Part shown: positions 46,928-57,099 of the stretch, one piece after another
Layout: every line of letters begins with the position of its first letter
Position numbering within the stretch: position 1 is the first letter of the stretch
Assembly (NCBI RefSeq): GCF_018070465.1
Contig: NZ_JAGPXT010000005.1
Span: forward strand, 62,001 to 126,000
Source of the DNA: Micromonospora sp. C95
GTDB taxonomy: Bacteria > Actinomycetota > Actinomycetes > Mycobacteriales > Micromonosporaceae
Direction: 5' to 3'
DNA: 64,000 nt
Made by a program: the position numbers and the translations under genes
The notes under the pieces: generated by a model
Seen by the model: the letters and a program-made list of their open reading frames with translations, nothing else
Told to the model about the DNA's origin: nothing
Database searches by the model: none

Positions 46928-47914
46928 ATGCGGATCGAGGTCACCCCGGCGGACGTGGCGGCCAGCCGGTACGCCATCTCGCCACTGGGCGAGGCGGTCT
47001 GGGCGCTGCGGGTGCACGCCGGCCAGCACGCCGTACCGGGGCTGGCCCCCTGGGTGGCCCGTACCCGGCCGGTCTTCGAGCAGCTGCGCCGGGACTGCCC
47101 GGCGGTGGGCGCGCTGATGGCGCTGCTGCGCCGGGGTGGCTACAACGCCGACTTCATCCAGCCGCCCCCCGGCGGCATCGGCCGCACCTTCGCCGACGAG
47201 CTGGCCGTGGTCCGGGCCACGCCGCTCGGGCAGGCCCGCGACGAGCTGTCCCGCAACCTCGCCGGACTGCCCACCCCACCGGCGTACGCCCGCCGCATCT
47301 ACGACGCGCCGGATGTCGTGGACCGGCTGGCCGACGCGATCGAGGCGTCCTGGACGGCCCTGGTCCAGCCGGACTGGCCGCGACTGCGGGCCGTGCTGGA
47401 GCGGGATCTGGTACATCGCGCGGGCCGCCTGCTCGCGTACGGCTGGGGGGCCGCCGTGGCGGACCTGGACCCGAGGCTGCGCTGGGTCTCCGGCGGCGGC
47501 CTCGGCGCGATCGAGGTGGCCGACCGTGACTCCCGCAGCTACTCGCTCGGCGGTCAGGGGCTGCTCTTCATCCCCACGGTCTTCGGGATGATGATCAATT
47601 ACGTCGAGCCGCCGTGGCCGTTCGCGATCGTCTACCGGGCCTCCGGGGTGGCCGAACTGCTCGGGCCGCCCGACCCGGGCCGCCCCGAGGATGCGCTGGA
47701 CCGGCTGGTCGGGCGGTCCCGGGCGGCGGTGCTGCGGGCGCTCGCCCTGCCCGCCACGACCAGCCAGCTCGTCGTGCAACTCGGGATGAGCCTGGGCGGC
47801 GTCGGCGACCACCTGTCGGTGCTGCGCGACACGGGCCTGATCACCCGGGTCCGCTCCGGCCGGTCGGTCCGCTACCGCCGTACCCCGCTGGGCGACACGC
47901 TTGCGGAGAACTGA
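46928..47914 (+). CDS. ArsR-like winged-helix regulator (DUF5937-type)
   Basis: The 328-residue protein has an N-terminal ligand-binding-like region of about 230 residues (VAASRYAISPLGEAVWALRV). The ArsR-type winged helix is at the C-terminus (AAVLRALALPATTSQLVVQL, SLGGVGDHLSVLRDTGLITR, RSGRSVRYRRTPLG). This order is typical of actinobacterial DUF5937-ArsR proteins. It probably senses a small molecule and controls the divergent MFS gene. ATG 46928 follows GAAAGG by 8 nt. Confidence 0.87.
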   Translation: MRIEVTPADVAASRYAISPLGEAVWALRVHAGQHAVPGLAPWVARTRPVFEQLRRDCPAVGALMALLRRGGYNADFIQPPPGGIGRTFADELAVVRATPLGQARDELSRNLAGLPTPPAYARRIYDAPDVVDRLADAIEASWTALVQPDWPRLRAVLERDLVHRAGRLLAYGWGAAVADLDPRLRWVSGGGLGAIEVADRDSRSYSLGGQGLLFIPTVFGMMINYVEPPWPFAIVYRASGVAELLGPPDPGRPEDALDRLVGRSRAAVLRALALPATTSQLVVQLGMSLGGVGDHLSVLRDTGLITRVRSGRSVRYRRTPLGDTLAEN

Positions 47915-47920
47915 CCGGAC

Positions 47921-48400
47921 TCACCGCACCGCCGAGCGCAGCAGTGGCAGGACCCGGTAGGGGATCTGCTCGGCGAGCGCGATGATGGTGGAGGCGCGGG
48001 TGATCCCCTCGTACGCCACGATCTGGTCGATCACCCGTTGGAGGTCGGTGTTCGAGCGGGCCACGATCCGGCAGAGCAGGTCGCCCGAGCCGGTGATGGT
48101 GTGCGCCTCCAGCACCTCGGGGATCGCCGCCAAATGCCGGGTGACCGGGTCGTGCCCGTGCCGCTGGCTGATCTCCAGGGTGACGAAGCTGGTCACCGTG
48201 AAGCCCAGCGCGGCCGGGCCGAGATCCGGCCCGAACCCGGCGATGACCCCCCGCCCGACCAGCTTGTCGAGCCGCGCCTGGACGGTCCCCCGGGCGACCC
48301 GAAGCCGGCGCGAGCACTCCAGCACGCCGATCCGGGGTTCCTCGGCGAGCAGTTCGATGAGTCGCACGTCCAGCTCATCGAGCTGAGCAATCTGACCAGT

Positions 48401-48406
<6 letters not shown>
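47921..48406 (-). CDS. Lrp/AsnC-family regulator
   Basis: The 161-residue protein has an N-terminal HTH (QLDELDVRLIELLAEEPRIG, CSRRLRVARGTVQARLDKL) and a C-terminal RAM/ACT-like domain (VLEAHTITGSGDLLCRIVAR). It is divergent from hpd, which suggests control of tyrosine degradation by an aromatic amino or keto acid. ATG 48406 is part of a GTTCA-N4-TGAAC palindrome, fitting autoregulation. Confidence 0.92.
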
Positions 48407-49753
<1,347 letters not shown>

Positions 49754-49764
49754 CACTGTCGAGC

Positions 49765-50523
49765 GTGACCCAGCCCCCACCCCACCCCACGTCGCCGGCG
49801 GGCGGCGGCGCACCGATCGGTGGGCCGCCGCCCGCCGCCGGTGACGCCCCGCCGCCCACCGGCCTCCCGCCGCAGTACGCCCCACCCCCCGCGGGTTGGG
49901 CCGGCAGACCACCCCCACCGGGCGTCCCCGGTGGCCCGCCGCCGGGCTGGCCTCCGGGTCAGCCGCCCCCGCAGTGGGCTGCCGGACCGCCACCGCCGGT
50001 CCTGGGGCCGGGTGGGCAGCCGCTGGCCAGCTTCGGTGACCGGCTGCTGGCGTACCTGATCGACACGGCCATCGCCGGCGCTGCCCTGTTGGTGGTGTTC
50101 GTGCCGCTTCTCGTGATCTTCATGGCCCGGGTCCTGGCCATGGATCCGGAGACCGACCCGGACGGCACCGTGACGGAGCCCGGGTTGTTCGTCGTGGAGA
50201 TCCTGTTGCCGATGCTGCTGCTCCAGGCCGCGTCCATCGTGATCATGTTCGGGATCTACTGGCTCTACCACGTGGAGTACCTCAAGCGAACCGGGCAGAC
50301 CTTGGGTAAGAAGGTGCTGAAGCTGCGGGTGGTCCCCCTCGACCCGACCCGCACCCTCGACCGTCGGACGGCCGGGAAGCGGTACCTCGTACAGTTCGTC
50401 GGCGGCTCCCTGGTGCCCGGTGGCAGTTACGTCGACGGCCTCTGGCAGTTGTGGGACAAGCCCTGGCAGCAGTGCCTCCACGACAAGTTCGCCGGCACCG
50501 TCGTCGTTAAGGTGTCGAGGTGA
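49765..50523 (+). CDS. RDD-family membrane protein with Pro-rich N-terminus
   Basis: The 252-residue protein has a cytoplasmic tail of about 85 residues that is over one-third proline (PPPAGWAGRPPPPGVPGG). The RDD domain follows (PLASFGDRLLAYLIDTAIAG, two or three TM segments, GQTLGKKVLKLRVVP). Function unknown. The GTG start is 11 nt after the hpd stop; a weak TAACAC hexamer lies 8 nt before it. It is followed by a second RDD gene. Confidence 0.85.
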   Translation: MTQPPPHPTSPAGGGAPIGGPPPAAGDAPPPTGLPPQYAPPPAGWAGRPPPPGVPGGPPPGWPPGQPPPQWAAGPPPPVLGPGGQPLASFGDRLLAYLIDTAIAGAALLVVFVPLLVIFMARVLAMDPETDPDGTVTEPGLFVVEILLPMLLLQAASIVIMFGIYWLYHVEYLKRTGQTLGKKVLKLRVVPLDPTRTLDRRTAGKRYLVQFVGGSLVPGGSYVDGLWQLWDKPWQQCLHDKFAGTVVVKVSR

Positions 50524-50525
50524 CT

Positions 50526-50538
50526 GAGCGCAGCGAGG
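50526..50538 (+). promoter_or_regulatory. GAGCGCAGCGAGG element 7 nt before the second RDD gene
   Basis: Identical to the 13-mer at 24048-24060 (minus strand) and at the same 7-nt distance from the start codon (GTG 50546). It can serve as a ribosome site through its GAGG end. Confidence 0.55.
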
Positions 50539-50545
50539 CCGCGCC

Positions 50546-51514
50546 GTGAGCGTGGCACCCGGTTGGTACGTCGACCCCGCCGACCCGGAAACCCGCAGAT
50601 ACTGGGACGGTGAGGGGTGGATCGGTGCGCCCATCCCGGTGGACGCCACGCCGCCCGACGGCCCACCCCCGCCCGAGCCGGAGCCGGCACCGGAGCCCAC
50701 CTCGCCGGTGTCCACCTCGGCACCACCCGCAGCCGACCTGCCCTCCGGCGGCACCCCGTCGGCCACCTGGCCGCAGGGCCCGCCGACCGGGCAGCTGGGC
50801 GGCGGGGCGCCACCGGGTTGGCCCGGCGGTCAGGGATCTACGGGCGCGCCGCCGGCCTGGCCGACAGGTGACACGCCGCAGGGGCCGCCGCCCGGCTGGC
50901 CGTACCCGACCTGGCCTGGACGTCCGCCGGCCCCTCGCCCACACGGGATGCCGCTGGCCTCGTTCGGTGCCCGGCTGGCGGCCCGGCTGATCGACTTCGG
51001 CGTCGTCTTCCTGCTCAACGCCCTGGTCAACGGCTGGTTCGTCTGGCGCTATCTTCAGGAACTCTCGGCACCACTCGACGAGTTCTGGCGCCGGGTGCAG
51101 GACCAGGACCGCACCACCGAGCCGCTGCCCGCCGCCGGCGACCAGGCCGGCGCGCTGGTGGTGACGATCCTGCTCATCGCCACCTCGCTCTGGCTGGCGT
51201 ACGAGGTGCCGTCGATGGCCGCCCGCGGGCAGACCTTCGGCAAGCGGCTGCTGCGGGTCCGGGCGGTGCCGATCGAGGCGGACCGGCCGCTGGGCTTCGG
51301 CCGGGCGCTGCGCCGCTGGAACACCCTCGGCCTGCCCACGCTGCTCTGGTACTGCTGCGGCCTCGGCCTGCTGCTCCAGTTGATCGACGCGCTCTCACCG
51401 CTGTTCGACCATCCGCTACGGCAGGCACTGCACGACAAGCGGGCGCAGACCGTCGTGGTTCAGCTTCCGCGTACCCCCGACGACCGCGCCAACCCCCCGG
51501 GAGAGATCTCATGA
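50546..51514 (+). CDS. DUF2510-RDD membrane protein
   Basis: The 322-residue protein has an N-terminal DUF2510 motif ([20 protein letters not shown]) and a Pro/Gly-rich linker of about 100 residues. The RDD domain follows ([35 protein letters not shown]) with three or four TM segments. It is a paralogue of the preceding gene in its membrane part. Its TGA overlaps the hisC ATG (ATGA). Confidence 0.87.
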   Translation: MSVAPGWYVDPADPETRRYWDGEGWIGAPIPVDATPPDGPPPPEPEPAPEPTSPVSTSAPPAADLPSGGTPSATWPQGPPTGQLGGGAPPGWPGGQGSTGAPPAWPTGDTPQGPPPGWPYPTWPGRPPAPRPHGMPLASFGARLAARLIDFGVVFLLNALVNGWFVWRYLQELSAPLDEFWRRVQDQDRTTEPLPAAGDQAGALVVTILLIATSLWLAYEVPSMAARGQTFGKRLLRVRAVPIEADRPLGFGRALRRWNTLGLPTLLWYCCGLGLLLQLIDALSPLFDHPLRQALHDKRAQTVVVQLPRTPDDRANPPGEIS

Positions 51515-52611
51515 CCGACCGAACACACCAGGCCGGGGTGCGGCTGACCCGCGCCGACCTGGACGCGCTGCCCAACTACGTGCCCGGCCGCAGCCCGGCC
51601 GACCTGGCCCGTGAGCTGGGTCTGCCCGAGGCGATCAAGCTGGCCAGCAACGAGGTGCCGTACGGCCCGCTGCCCGGTGTGGTGGAGGCGGTCGCCGAGG
51701 CGGTCGCCGGAGTGCACCGCTACCCGGACATGGGCGTGGTCGCGCTCCGCCAGGCGCTCGCCGAGCGGTACGGGGTGGACGTCGACCGGGTGGCGACCGG
51801 CTGCGGCTCGGTGGCGCTGGCCGAGCACCTGGTCCGCGCCACCTGCCTGCCCGGCGACGAACTCGTCTACTCGTGGCGCTCCTTCGAGGCGTACCCGATC
51901 ATCGCGGCGACCAGCGGCGCGACGAGTGTGCAGGTGGCCAACGACGCCGGGCACGGGCACGACCTGGCGGCGATGGCCGCGTCGGTGACCGACCGCACCC
52001 GGATGATCCTGGTCTGCAACCCCAACAACCCGACCGGCACGGCGGTACGCCGGGCCGAATTGGACCGCTTCCTCGACGCCGTACCGGACGACGTGCTTGT
52101 GGTGATCGACGAGGCGTACCGGGAGTTCGTCACCGACCCGGAGGTGCCGGACGGGCTGGACTACGCCGACCGGCCGAACGTGGCGGTGCTGCGTACGCTG
52201 TCCAAGGCGTGGGGGCTGGCCGGCCTGCGGATCGGCTTCCTGGTCGCGCAGCCGCAGGTGGCGGCGGCGGTCCGCAAGGTCGTCACGCCGTTCTCCACGA
52301 GCATGGCGGCACAGGCGGGCGCGTTGGCCGCGCTGGCCCAGGCCGACGAGGTGCGTCGGCGGTGCGCGCTTGTGGTGGCCGAACGCGAGCGCGTCGGCGA
52401 GGCGTTGAGCAAGCTCGTTCCCGGCGTGCCGGCCAGCCAGGCCAACTTCGTCTGGCTGCCGCTTGGTGACCGGTCCGTGGAGTTCGGCAAGGCGTGCGAG
52501 TCGCGGGGCGTGATCGTTCGTCCGTTCCCCGGCAACGGGGTGCGGGTCACCATCGGCACCCCGACCGAGAACGACGCCTTCCTGGCGGCAGCCGAGGCCG
52601 CCCTGGGCTGA
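51511..52611 (+). CDS. hisC: Histidinol-phosphate aminotransferase family protein
   Basis: The 366-residue fold-type I PLP enzyme has [35 protein letters not shown] and the PLP lysine K232 in [15 protein letters not shown]. It transfers the amino group to imidazole-acetol phosphate in histidine synthesis. Such stand-alone paralogues may act on aromatic amino acids, which would fit the nearby hpd. It overlaps the RDD gene by ATGA and ends at a strong hairpin. Confidence 0.85.
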   Translation: MTDRTHQAGVRLTRADLDALPNYVPGRSPADLARELGLPEAIKLASNEVPYGPLPGVVEAVAEAVAGVHRYPDMGVVALRQALAERYGVDVDRVATGCGSVALAEHLVRATCLPGDELVYSWRSFEAYPIIAATSGATSVQVANDAGHGHDLAAMAASVTDRTRMILVCNPNNPTGTAVRRAELDRFLDAVPDDVLVVIDEAYREFVTDPEVPDGLDYADRPNVAVLRTLSKAWGLAGLRIGFLVAQPQVAAAVRKVVTPFSTSMAAQAGALAALAQADEVRRRCALVVAERERVGEALSKLVPGVPASQANFVWLPLGDRSVEFGKACESRGVIVRPFPGNGVRVTIGTPTENDAFLAAAEAALG

Positions 52612-52634
52612 CGCCCGGACGCACCGAGGAGCTA

Positions 52635-52671
52635 CCGGGCCGGTCCGCCATCCCCCAGCGGACCGGCCCGG
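52635..52671. terminator. Strong hairpin between hisC and the DUF916-like gene
   Basis: CCGGGCCGGTCCGC and GCGGACCGGCCCGG form a perfect 14-bp stem with a 9-nt loop. It lies 23 nt after the hisC stop and 6 nt after the convergent gene's stop. Confidence 0.85.
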
Positions 52672-52677
52672 AGTCTC

Positions 52678-53769
52678 CTACCCCTGCGGCACCGGCTCCC
52701 GCTGTTGCGACCGCCGCCGGTACGCGAGGCCGAACAGCAGCGCCAGCACCAGCCCGGAGGCGACAAGTCCGCCGGCCAGCACCGTGCTCGACCGGTCGGC
52801 GCTGGCCGCCGCCGGGATGGTCGTGCCGCCGAAGCTGACCGTGCCGCTGGCGCTGCGCTTCGTCCAGCCGCTGGCCAGGTCGAGCTTTGCCGACCAGGGC
52901 CCGTCGGGCAGGCGAGGGTCGAGCGCGATACGGACGGTGGTGCTGCCGTTCAGCGGCAGCGTCGCGGCCTCGACCCGGACCGGATCGGCGGACAGACCAC
53001 CCGGTCCGTCGGTGAGCCGGAGTTCGCCGGCCAGGTCGAGCGCCCGCTTGCCGGTGTTGCGCACGTCGGCGGTGACGACCGGCGTGCCGTCGGGCTCCCG
53101 CAGGCCGGTCAGCGGCCCGATCTCGAAGCCGGACGGCGGCTCGCCGCCGGGACCCACCGAGAGGTAGACCCGGATGCCGGCGCGACCCACGTTGCGGATC
53201 TGCTGGCCGTCCGTGCCCGAGATCTCGGCCCAGACCACCGCGTACCGCTCGCCGGCTTCGGCGGCGCGCGGCACCCGGATGGTGACAAGCGCCTCCGCCT
53301 CCTCACCGGCGGCCAGCGCCTCCTCGCCGGGCTCCACCCTGATCCAGCTGCTCAGCTCGTTCTCGGTCCGGTCCGGCGCGATGACGAAGCCCTTCTTCGT
53401 CACCGCCGCCGCGGCGGCGTAGAGCGCGACCTTGCGCTGGACCTCAGAGGAGTTCTTGACCACGATGCGTCGCTTGATCGTGGTGCCGGGCTTGACGTGG
53501 TCGACGATGTACTTGTGCGCCCGGGAGTCGTCGCGGCGGTTCAGCGGCGCGTCGAGCAGGCGCACTCCGACCGAGACGGCGGGGCCGCTGGGGCTCGGCG
53601 AGGCGCTGCCGCTCGGCTGTGGCGATTTGGATCGGCCGTCCCGTCGGTCGGCCGCCGGCACGTCGACGACGTCGGGCGGAGCCGGTTCGGCGCGGGCCAC
53701 CGCCCGGGGCACCGGCACCGCCCCGGCTGCGGTCGACGCCGGCGCCCCGGCCGCGACCAGGACGGTCAC
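52678..53769 (-). CDS. DUF916-like surface protein with C-terminal TM anchor; start disturbed
   Basis: From GTG 53769 there are 363 residues. The first 17 look like the second half of a signal peptide (VTVLVAAGAPASTAAG); a Pro/Ser-rich linker follows. Then come two immunoglobulin-like regions (KRRIVVKNSSEVQRKVALYA, ALVTIRVPRAAEAGERYAVV and GTPVVTADVRNTGKRALDLA), a TM helix (TVLAGGLVASGLVLALLFGL) and an Arg-rich tail. The layout is like DUF916 proteins that accompany WxL proteins. The n-region of the signal peptide is out of frame: ATG 53798, which overlaps the upstream stop (ATGA), reads into a stop after ten codons. Confidence 0.7.
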   Translation of the reverse strand: MTVLVAAGAPASTAAGAVPVPRAVARAEPAPPDVVDVPAADRRDGRSKSPQPSGSASPSPSGPAVSVGVRLLDAPLNRRDDSRAHKYIVDHVKPGTTIKRRIVVKNSSEVQRKVALYAAAAAVTKKGFVIAPDRTENELSSWIRVEPGEEALAAGEEAEALVTIRVPRAAEAGERYAVVWAEISGTDGQQIRNVGRAGIRVYLSVGPGGEPPSGFEIGPLTGLREPDGTPVVTADVRNTGKRALDLAGELRLTDGPGGLSADPVRVEAATLPLNGSTTVRIALDPRLPDGPWSAKLDLASGWTKRSASGTVSFGGTTIPAAASADRSSTVLAGGLVASGLVLALLFGLAYRRRSQQREPVPQG

Positions 53770-53794
53770 GGCCAGGGCGAGGGCGCTGACCCGG

Positions 53795-54337
53795 TCATGC
53801 CACCGAATGGGTGATCACCCCCGAGTACGAGCCACCGACCGCTCCCCCCGGGATGGTGATCCGGATGTCCGGTGCCCAGGTCGCGGAGTTGTTGCCGGAG
53901 CCGGAGGTCTTGGAGAAGGCGACCCGCGACACGTTCAGCGTGACCGCGTCGGCCTGGGTCGGCTGTCCGGGCACGAAGGTTCCGGTACCGGTCGTCTCGA
54001 TGGCGCCGCCGGACCAGTACTCGACCAGGTTCGGCAGGATCGTCTCCTCCGGCGTGCCAGTGCCGGTGGTGAACGAGCTGCTGGTCACCGTGGCCGTCCA
54101 GATGGCGTTCAGGGCGGCACGGCTGTCCGTGACGGTGACATTGCCCAGTTCGCCAGTGATGGAGTTGCCGGCGAACGCGGCGCCGAGGTTCACCGACGCC
54201 GGGACGGAGATGTCCAGGTTCGCGGTGGCGACCGTGAAGGTCACGATGGTGTCGCCGGACGGGGCGGCGGCGGCGGGTGCCGCCAGGGCCACCACAGCCG
54301 CCGCGGCGGCGGTCAGGGTAAGAAGTGGCTTCCTCAT
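53795..54337 (-). CDS. Small secreted WxL-like surface protein A
   Basis: The 180-residue protein has a signal peptide (MRKPLLTLTAAAAAVVALAA). A beta-sandwich-like domain follows with LDISVPASVNLGAAF, VTVTDSR, W80 in AIWTATVTSSSF, VEYWSGG, NVSRVAFSKTSGSGNNSATW and GGSYSGVITHSVA at the end. The W-x-A-T-V strand and the final G-x-Y-x-G-x-ITHSV strand recall the WxL domain of Firmicutes, but the family assignment is by pattern only. It has no anchor of its own. ATG 54337 has TAGCGT 7 nt upstream. Confidence 0.65.
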   Translation of the reverse strand: MRKPLLTLTAAAAAVVALAAPAAAAPSGDTIVTFTVATANLDISVPASVNLGAAFAGNSITGELGNVTVTDSRAALNAIWTATVTSSSFTTGTGTPEETILPNLVEYWSGGAIETTGTGTFVPGQPTQADAVTLNVSRVAFSKTSGSGNNSATWAPDIRITIPGGAVGGSYSGVITHSVA

Positions 54338-54344
54338 GCCGGTC

Positions 54345-54350
54345 ACGCTA
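54345..54350 (-). promoter_or_regulatory. -10-like TAGCGT for surface protein A
   Basis: On the minus strand TAGCGT is followed by 7 nt and ATG 54337, no ribosome site. Confidence 0.5.
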
Positions 54351-54396
54351 GAACCCCGAAACCGGCTATATACGTCATTAATAGGCAAATCACTCA

Positions 54397-54933
54397 TCAG
54401 GTGACAGAGTGGGTGATGGTGCCCCGATAGGTTCCGGCCACGATCCCGGTCGGCACGACGATCCGGAGGCTCGGGTTCCAGGCGACCCGGTTGTTCCCGT
54501 TGCCGGAGGTCTTCCGGAACGCCTGACGGGTCACGTTCAGCGCCACCGCCTGCGCCTGGGTGGGCTGACCAGGCACCAGCGTGCCGCCACCGGTACTCTG
54601 CACCGCCGGCCCCGACCAGTAGAAGACCGAGGCGTTGGAGATGGTCCGCTGCGCCCCACCCCCGCCGGTGGTGAAGACGGTGGCGGAGACGGTGGCCACC
54701 CAGGTGTTCGGGTTGACCGGGCCACGGAAGTCCGTCACCTCGACCCGTCCCAGCGACCCGGTCAGCACCCCGCCGACGAAGGCGGTGCCGAGGTTGACCG
54801 TCGCCGGCACGGTGATGTCCACCCCCGGCGTCGCGGCCAACTGGACGGTCCGCCCGACCGGAGCAGCGGCCTCCGCCGGAGCGGCACCGACGAGAATAAT
54901 GATCACGCCCAGCAGGGCTGCCAAGAGACGCAC
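54397..54933 (-). CDS. Small secreted WxL-like surface protein B
   Basis: The 178-residue protein is a paralogue of protein A. It has a signal peptide (MRLLAALLGVIIILVGAAPA), then VDITVPATVNLGTAF, VEVTDFR, W78 in NTWVATVSATVF, VFYWSGP, NVTRQAFRKTSGNGNNRVAW and AGTYRGTITHSVT. The shared cores VPGQPTQA and THSV show tandem duplication. It is probably a wall-associated protein presented through the DUF916-like neighbour. Start GTG with TATAGT 6 nt upstream. Confidence 0.65.
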   Translation of the reverse strand: MRLLAALLGVIIILVGAAPAEAAAPVGRTVQLAATPGVDITVPATVNLGTAFVGGVLTGSLGRVEVTDFRGPVNPNTWVATVSATVFTTGGGGAQRTISNASVFYWSGPAVQSTGGGTLVPGQPTQAQAVALNVTRQAFRKTSGNGNNRVAWNPSLRIVVPTGIVAGTYRGTITHSVT

Positions 54934-54939
54934 AGTGGG

Positions 54940-54945
54940 ACTATA
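54940..54945 (-). promoter_or_regulatory. -10-like TATAGT for surface protein B
   Basis: On the minus strand TATAGT is followed by 6 nt and GTG 54933. It lies in an unusually AT-rich patch (54938-54962). Confidence 0.6.
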
Positions 54946-54989
54946 AGTAACTTATGTCCGTTTTGTCGATCTGACCGCACCGCTGATCG

Positions 54990-56240
54990 TCACGTCGCGG
55001 CGACGATCAACGATTCGGCGGTCAGGTAGTACCGCTGGTCGTCAGCGTCAGGATCGACCGGCCGGCGCAGCCGCTCCACCACCACGAACCCGTCGGCCGC
55101 GTACGCATCGCCCGGTGCCCAGCCGGTACCGTCGGAGCCGATGTCGAGAACGAAGCCGGACAGTCGCGTGCCGGTGACCGGGTCCAGCGTGACGAGTTCG
55201 TTCGCCTCGGTGAGCAGGTGCACCCGACCGGGCTGCACCGCGATCACCCGACCCGGGCCCATCTCGACCCGCCAGCGTTCCGCACCACCGGGAACGGTCT
55301 CGCCGATGACCACCCCGTCGACCAGGCGCACCGCCGTCCCGTCCACCAGTTCGGTGCCCGCACCGTCGAGCGCCGGCACCTGGACCGGATGCTCCGGGCC
55401 GAGCAGCCAACCCTGCGCGGGGCCGTCGCCGGGGCGGGCGGTGCGCAGCCCGGCACAGCCGTCACCGTCCGGCCGGCAGCCGAGCAACGTGGTGGTCAGC
55501 TCGTCACCGGCGTCCGGCGGTCGCCACCTGGCCGTCACCACGCCGGTCGCGGTGTCCCGAAACTCCACCACCGCCGGCCCGTCGCAGTCGTCCACGGTCA
55601 GCAGCCGACCACCGGAGCCGACCCCGACCGGCTCACGGCAGCCGGCGCGCACCGCCGCCCGCCACAGCGGCCCACCGTCGGCCAGGTCGACCGCCTGGAC
55701 CGCACCGTCGCCGGAGCTGACGACCACGTGGCGGCCGTCGGTGGTCCGGCTCACCGCGAGGCCGCTCGGCTGCCAGACGACGGCCGTGCCGGTGCGTCGC
55801 GCCACCCGCTCCGCCGCCGGCTCCGGCCCCTCCGCCCGCCAGGCCACCCGACCGGTACGCGCGTCGATCGCCACGAGCTGCCCGTCCGACCACCGGCTCA
55901 CCACCGTCGTTCCGCTCGCCACCACCGCGTCCAGGCTCGCCGGCCAGCGCCGGAAGGACCAGTACGGGGTACGTCGGCTGCGGCTGTCGACCGGTTGGTC
56001 GGCGTACACCTGCCGAGGGGCGGCATACACCCGTAGCCGGCCGTCGACGATCAGCGGAGCAACCGGCAGGCGACCGGTCACCCCCGGGTCAGGCAAGCTC
56101 CGCGCCGGGTAGTCGTCCCGGGCAGGGGTGCTCACCTCCGCCGGCGCCAGGACCCGGTACGCGATGACCCCGGCCGCCGCGGCGACACCCACCGCCGCCA
56201 CCGCCGCCACGACCCGCCGACGACCCGCCGCCCACCCCAT
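54990..56240 (-). CDS. Membrane-anchored PQQ-like beta-propeller protein
   Basis: The 416-residue protein has an N-terminal anchor (VVAAVAAVGVAAAAGVIAYR) and an extracytoplasmic propeller with units such as LVAIDARTGRVAWRAEGP, VQAVDLADGGPLWRAAV, VEFRDTATGVVTARWRPP and LVTLDPVTGTRLSGF. Two Cys pairs are possible. It is distantly similar in plan to the gene at 44009. ATG 56240 follows GGAGG by 6 nt. It lies upstream of the WxL-like genes on the same strand; a functional link is not shown. Confidence 0.75.
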   Translation of the reverse strand: MGWAAGRRRVVAAVAAVGVAAAAGVIAYRVLAPAEVSTPARDDYPARSLPDPGVTGRLPVAPLIVDGRLRVYAAPRQVYADQPVDSRSRRTPYWSFRRWPASLDAVVASGTTVVSRWSDGQLVAIDARTGRVAWRAEGPEPAAERVARRTGTAVVWQPSGLAVSRTTDGRHVVVSSGDGAVQAVDLADGGPLWRAAVRAGCREPVGVGSGGRLLTVDDCDGPAVVEFRDTATGVVTARWRPPDAGDELTTTLLGCRPDGDGCAGLRTARPGDGPAQGWLLGPEHPVQVPALDGAGTELVDGTAVRLVDGVVIGETVPGGAERWRVEMGPGRVIAVQPGRVHLLTEANELVTLDPVTGTRLSGFVLDIGSDGTGWAPGDAYAADGFVVVERLRRPVDPDADDQRYYLTAESLIVAAT

Positions 56241-56424
56241 GCCGCACCTCCGCACGGCACCCTACCCAGGGCAGCGCCATGGCCAGCGGCGCGGGAGTGG
56301 GTCTGCTGCCGCCTCCGGGCCCACCCCTGGCCCCGAGGCCCTGCCAGGCCCACCGCCCACCGCCCACCGCCCGCCGAGCCGAGGAGCCGCCGAGCCTGCC
56401 GAGCCGAATTCGCCGCTGGCTCGT
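56241..56424. other. Gene-free stretch, GC-rich
   Basis: Between the propeller gene and the palindrome at 56425 I see only GC-rich sequence with short CCACCGCC repeats (56348-56371) and a TAGGGT hexamer on the minus strand (56261-56266) that may be the propeller -10. Confidence 0.4.
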
Positions 56425-56486
56425 CGCGACATGCGGCATCCCGCGGCCTCTCGATGGGCTGAGGCCACTGCTTGCCGCAACTCGCG
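56425..56486. repeat. Interrupted palindrome with TGCGGCA core
   Basis: CGCGA-CA-TGCGGCA (56425-56438) pairs with TGCCGCA-AC-TCGCG (56473-56486), leaving a 2-nt mismatch as in the 37379 element. An inner GGCCTC/GAGGCC stem (56445-56450, 56461-56466) sits in the loop. Confidence 0.7.
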
Positions 56487-56536
56487 AGAACAACACCCGC
56501 CCGGTTCCGAGCCGGAGCGGGCGTGGGCGGCGGCGG

Positions 56537-57007
56537 TCAGGCGGCGTCGGCGTGGTGGGCACTGGCCGCGGCGGCCAGGGCGGCTATGTCCTGCCGCAGC
56601 ACCCGCTCTGCCGCTCGCACCGCCAGCCCGCCGAGCAACAGTGCCAGCGCCCGGGTGGTGGCCGCGGCCGGCTGAACCCGCACCGTCACCGTCACGGAGG
56701 CGTAGCGGCGTCCACGACGATGGAAGTCTCGTAGCGCCCAGGTGATCCGGTAGTCGACTCCCGCACCGGGCGAACCGAGGACCAGCCGCCGGGGCGGCTC
56801 GGCGGCCAACACGACGAACTCCTCGGCCATCACGCCGCCGCCCGGTCTGGTCCGGAGCTCCCGCCAGGACGTACCCGGGCCGAGCGGACCCGGCGTCAGC
56901 AGTTGCACGGGTCGATCACCGCACCTGGACCGGGACAGGTCGGTGAGCACCCGCCACAGCTCGGCTGCGGATGCCGCGACCACCCCGTTGACCGCAACGG
57001 TCGACAT
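56537..57007 (-). CDS. SRPBCC-family protein
   Basis: The 156-residue START/Bet v1-like protein begins MSTVAVNGVVAASAAELWRV and shows GPLGPGTSWRELRTRPGG, FVVLAAEPPRRLVLG and VDYRITWALRDFHRRGRRYA, the usual strand order for polyketide-cyclase-like SRPBCC proteins. A long C-terminal helix follows. It probably binds a hydrophobic ligand; none can be named. ATG 57007 follows GGGAGG by 5 nt. Confidence 0.85.
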   Translation of the reverse strand: MSTVAVNGVVAASAAELWRVLTDLSRSRCGDRPVQLLTPGPLGPGTSWRELRTRPGGGVMAEEFVVLAAEPPRRLVLGSPGAGVDYRITWALRDFHRRGRRYASVTVTVRVQPAAATTRALALLLGGLAVRAAERVLRQDIAALAAAASAHHADAA

Positions 57008-57099
57008 GCCACCTCCCGTGGCACCGACGGTACGCGGCGTGAGCATGGCTCGGGGTCCCCGTACGGAGAATCCTCCGCCGGAGACCCCTGCTACGGGCA

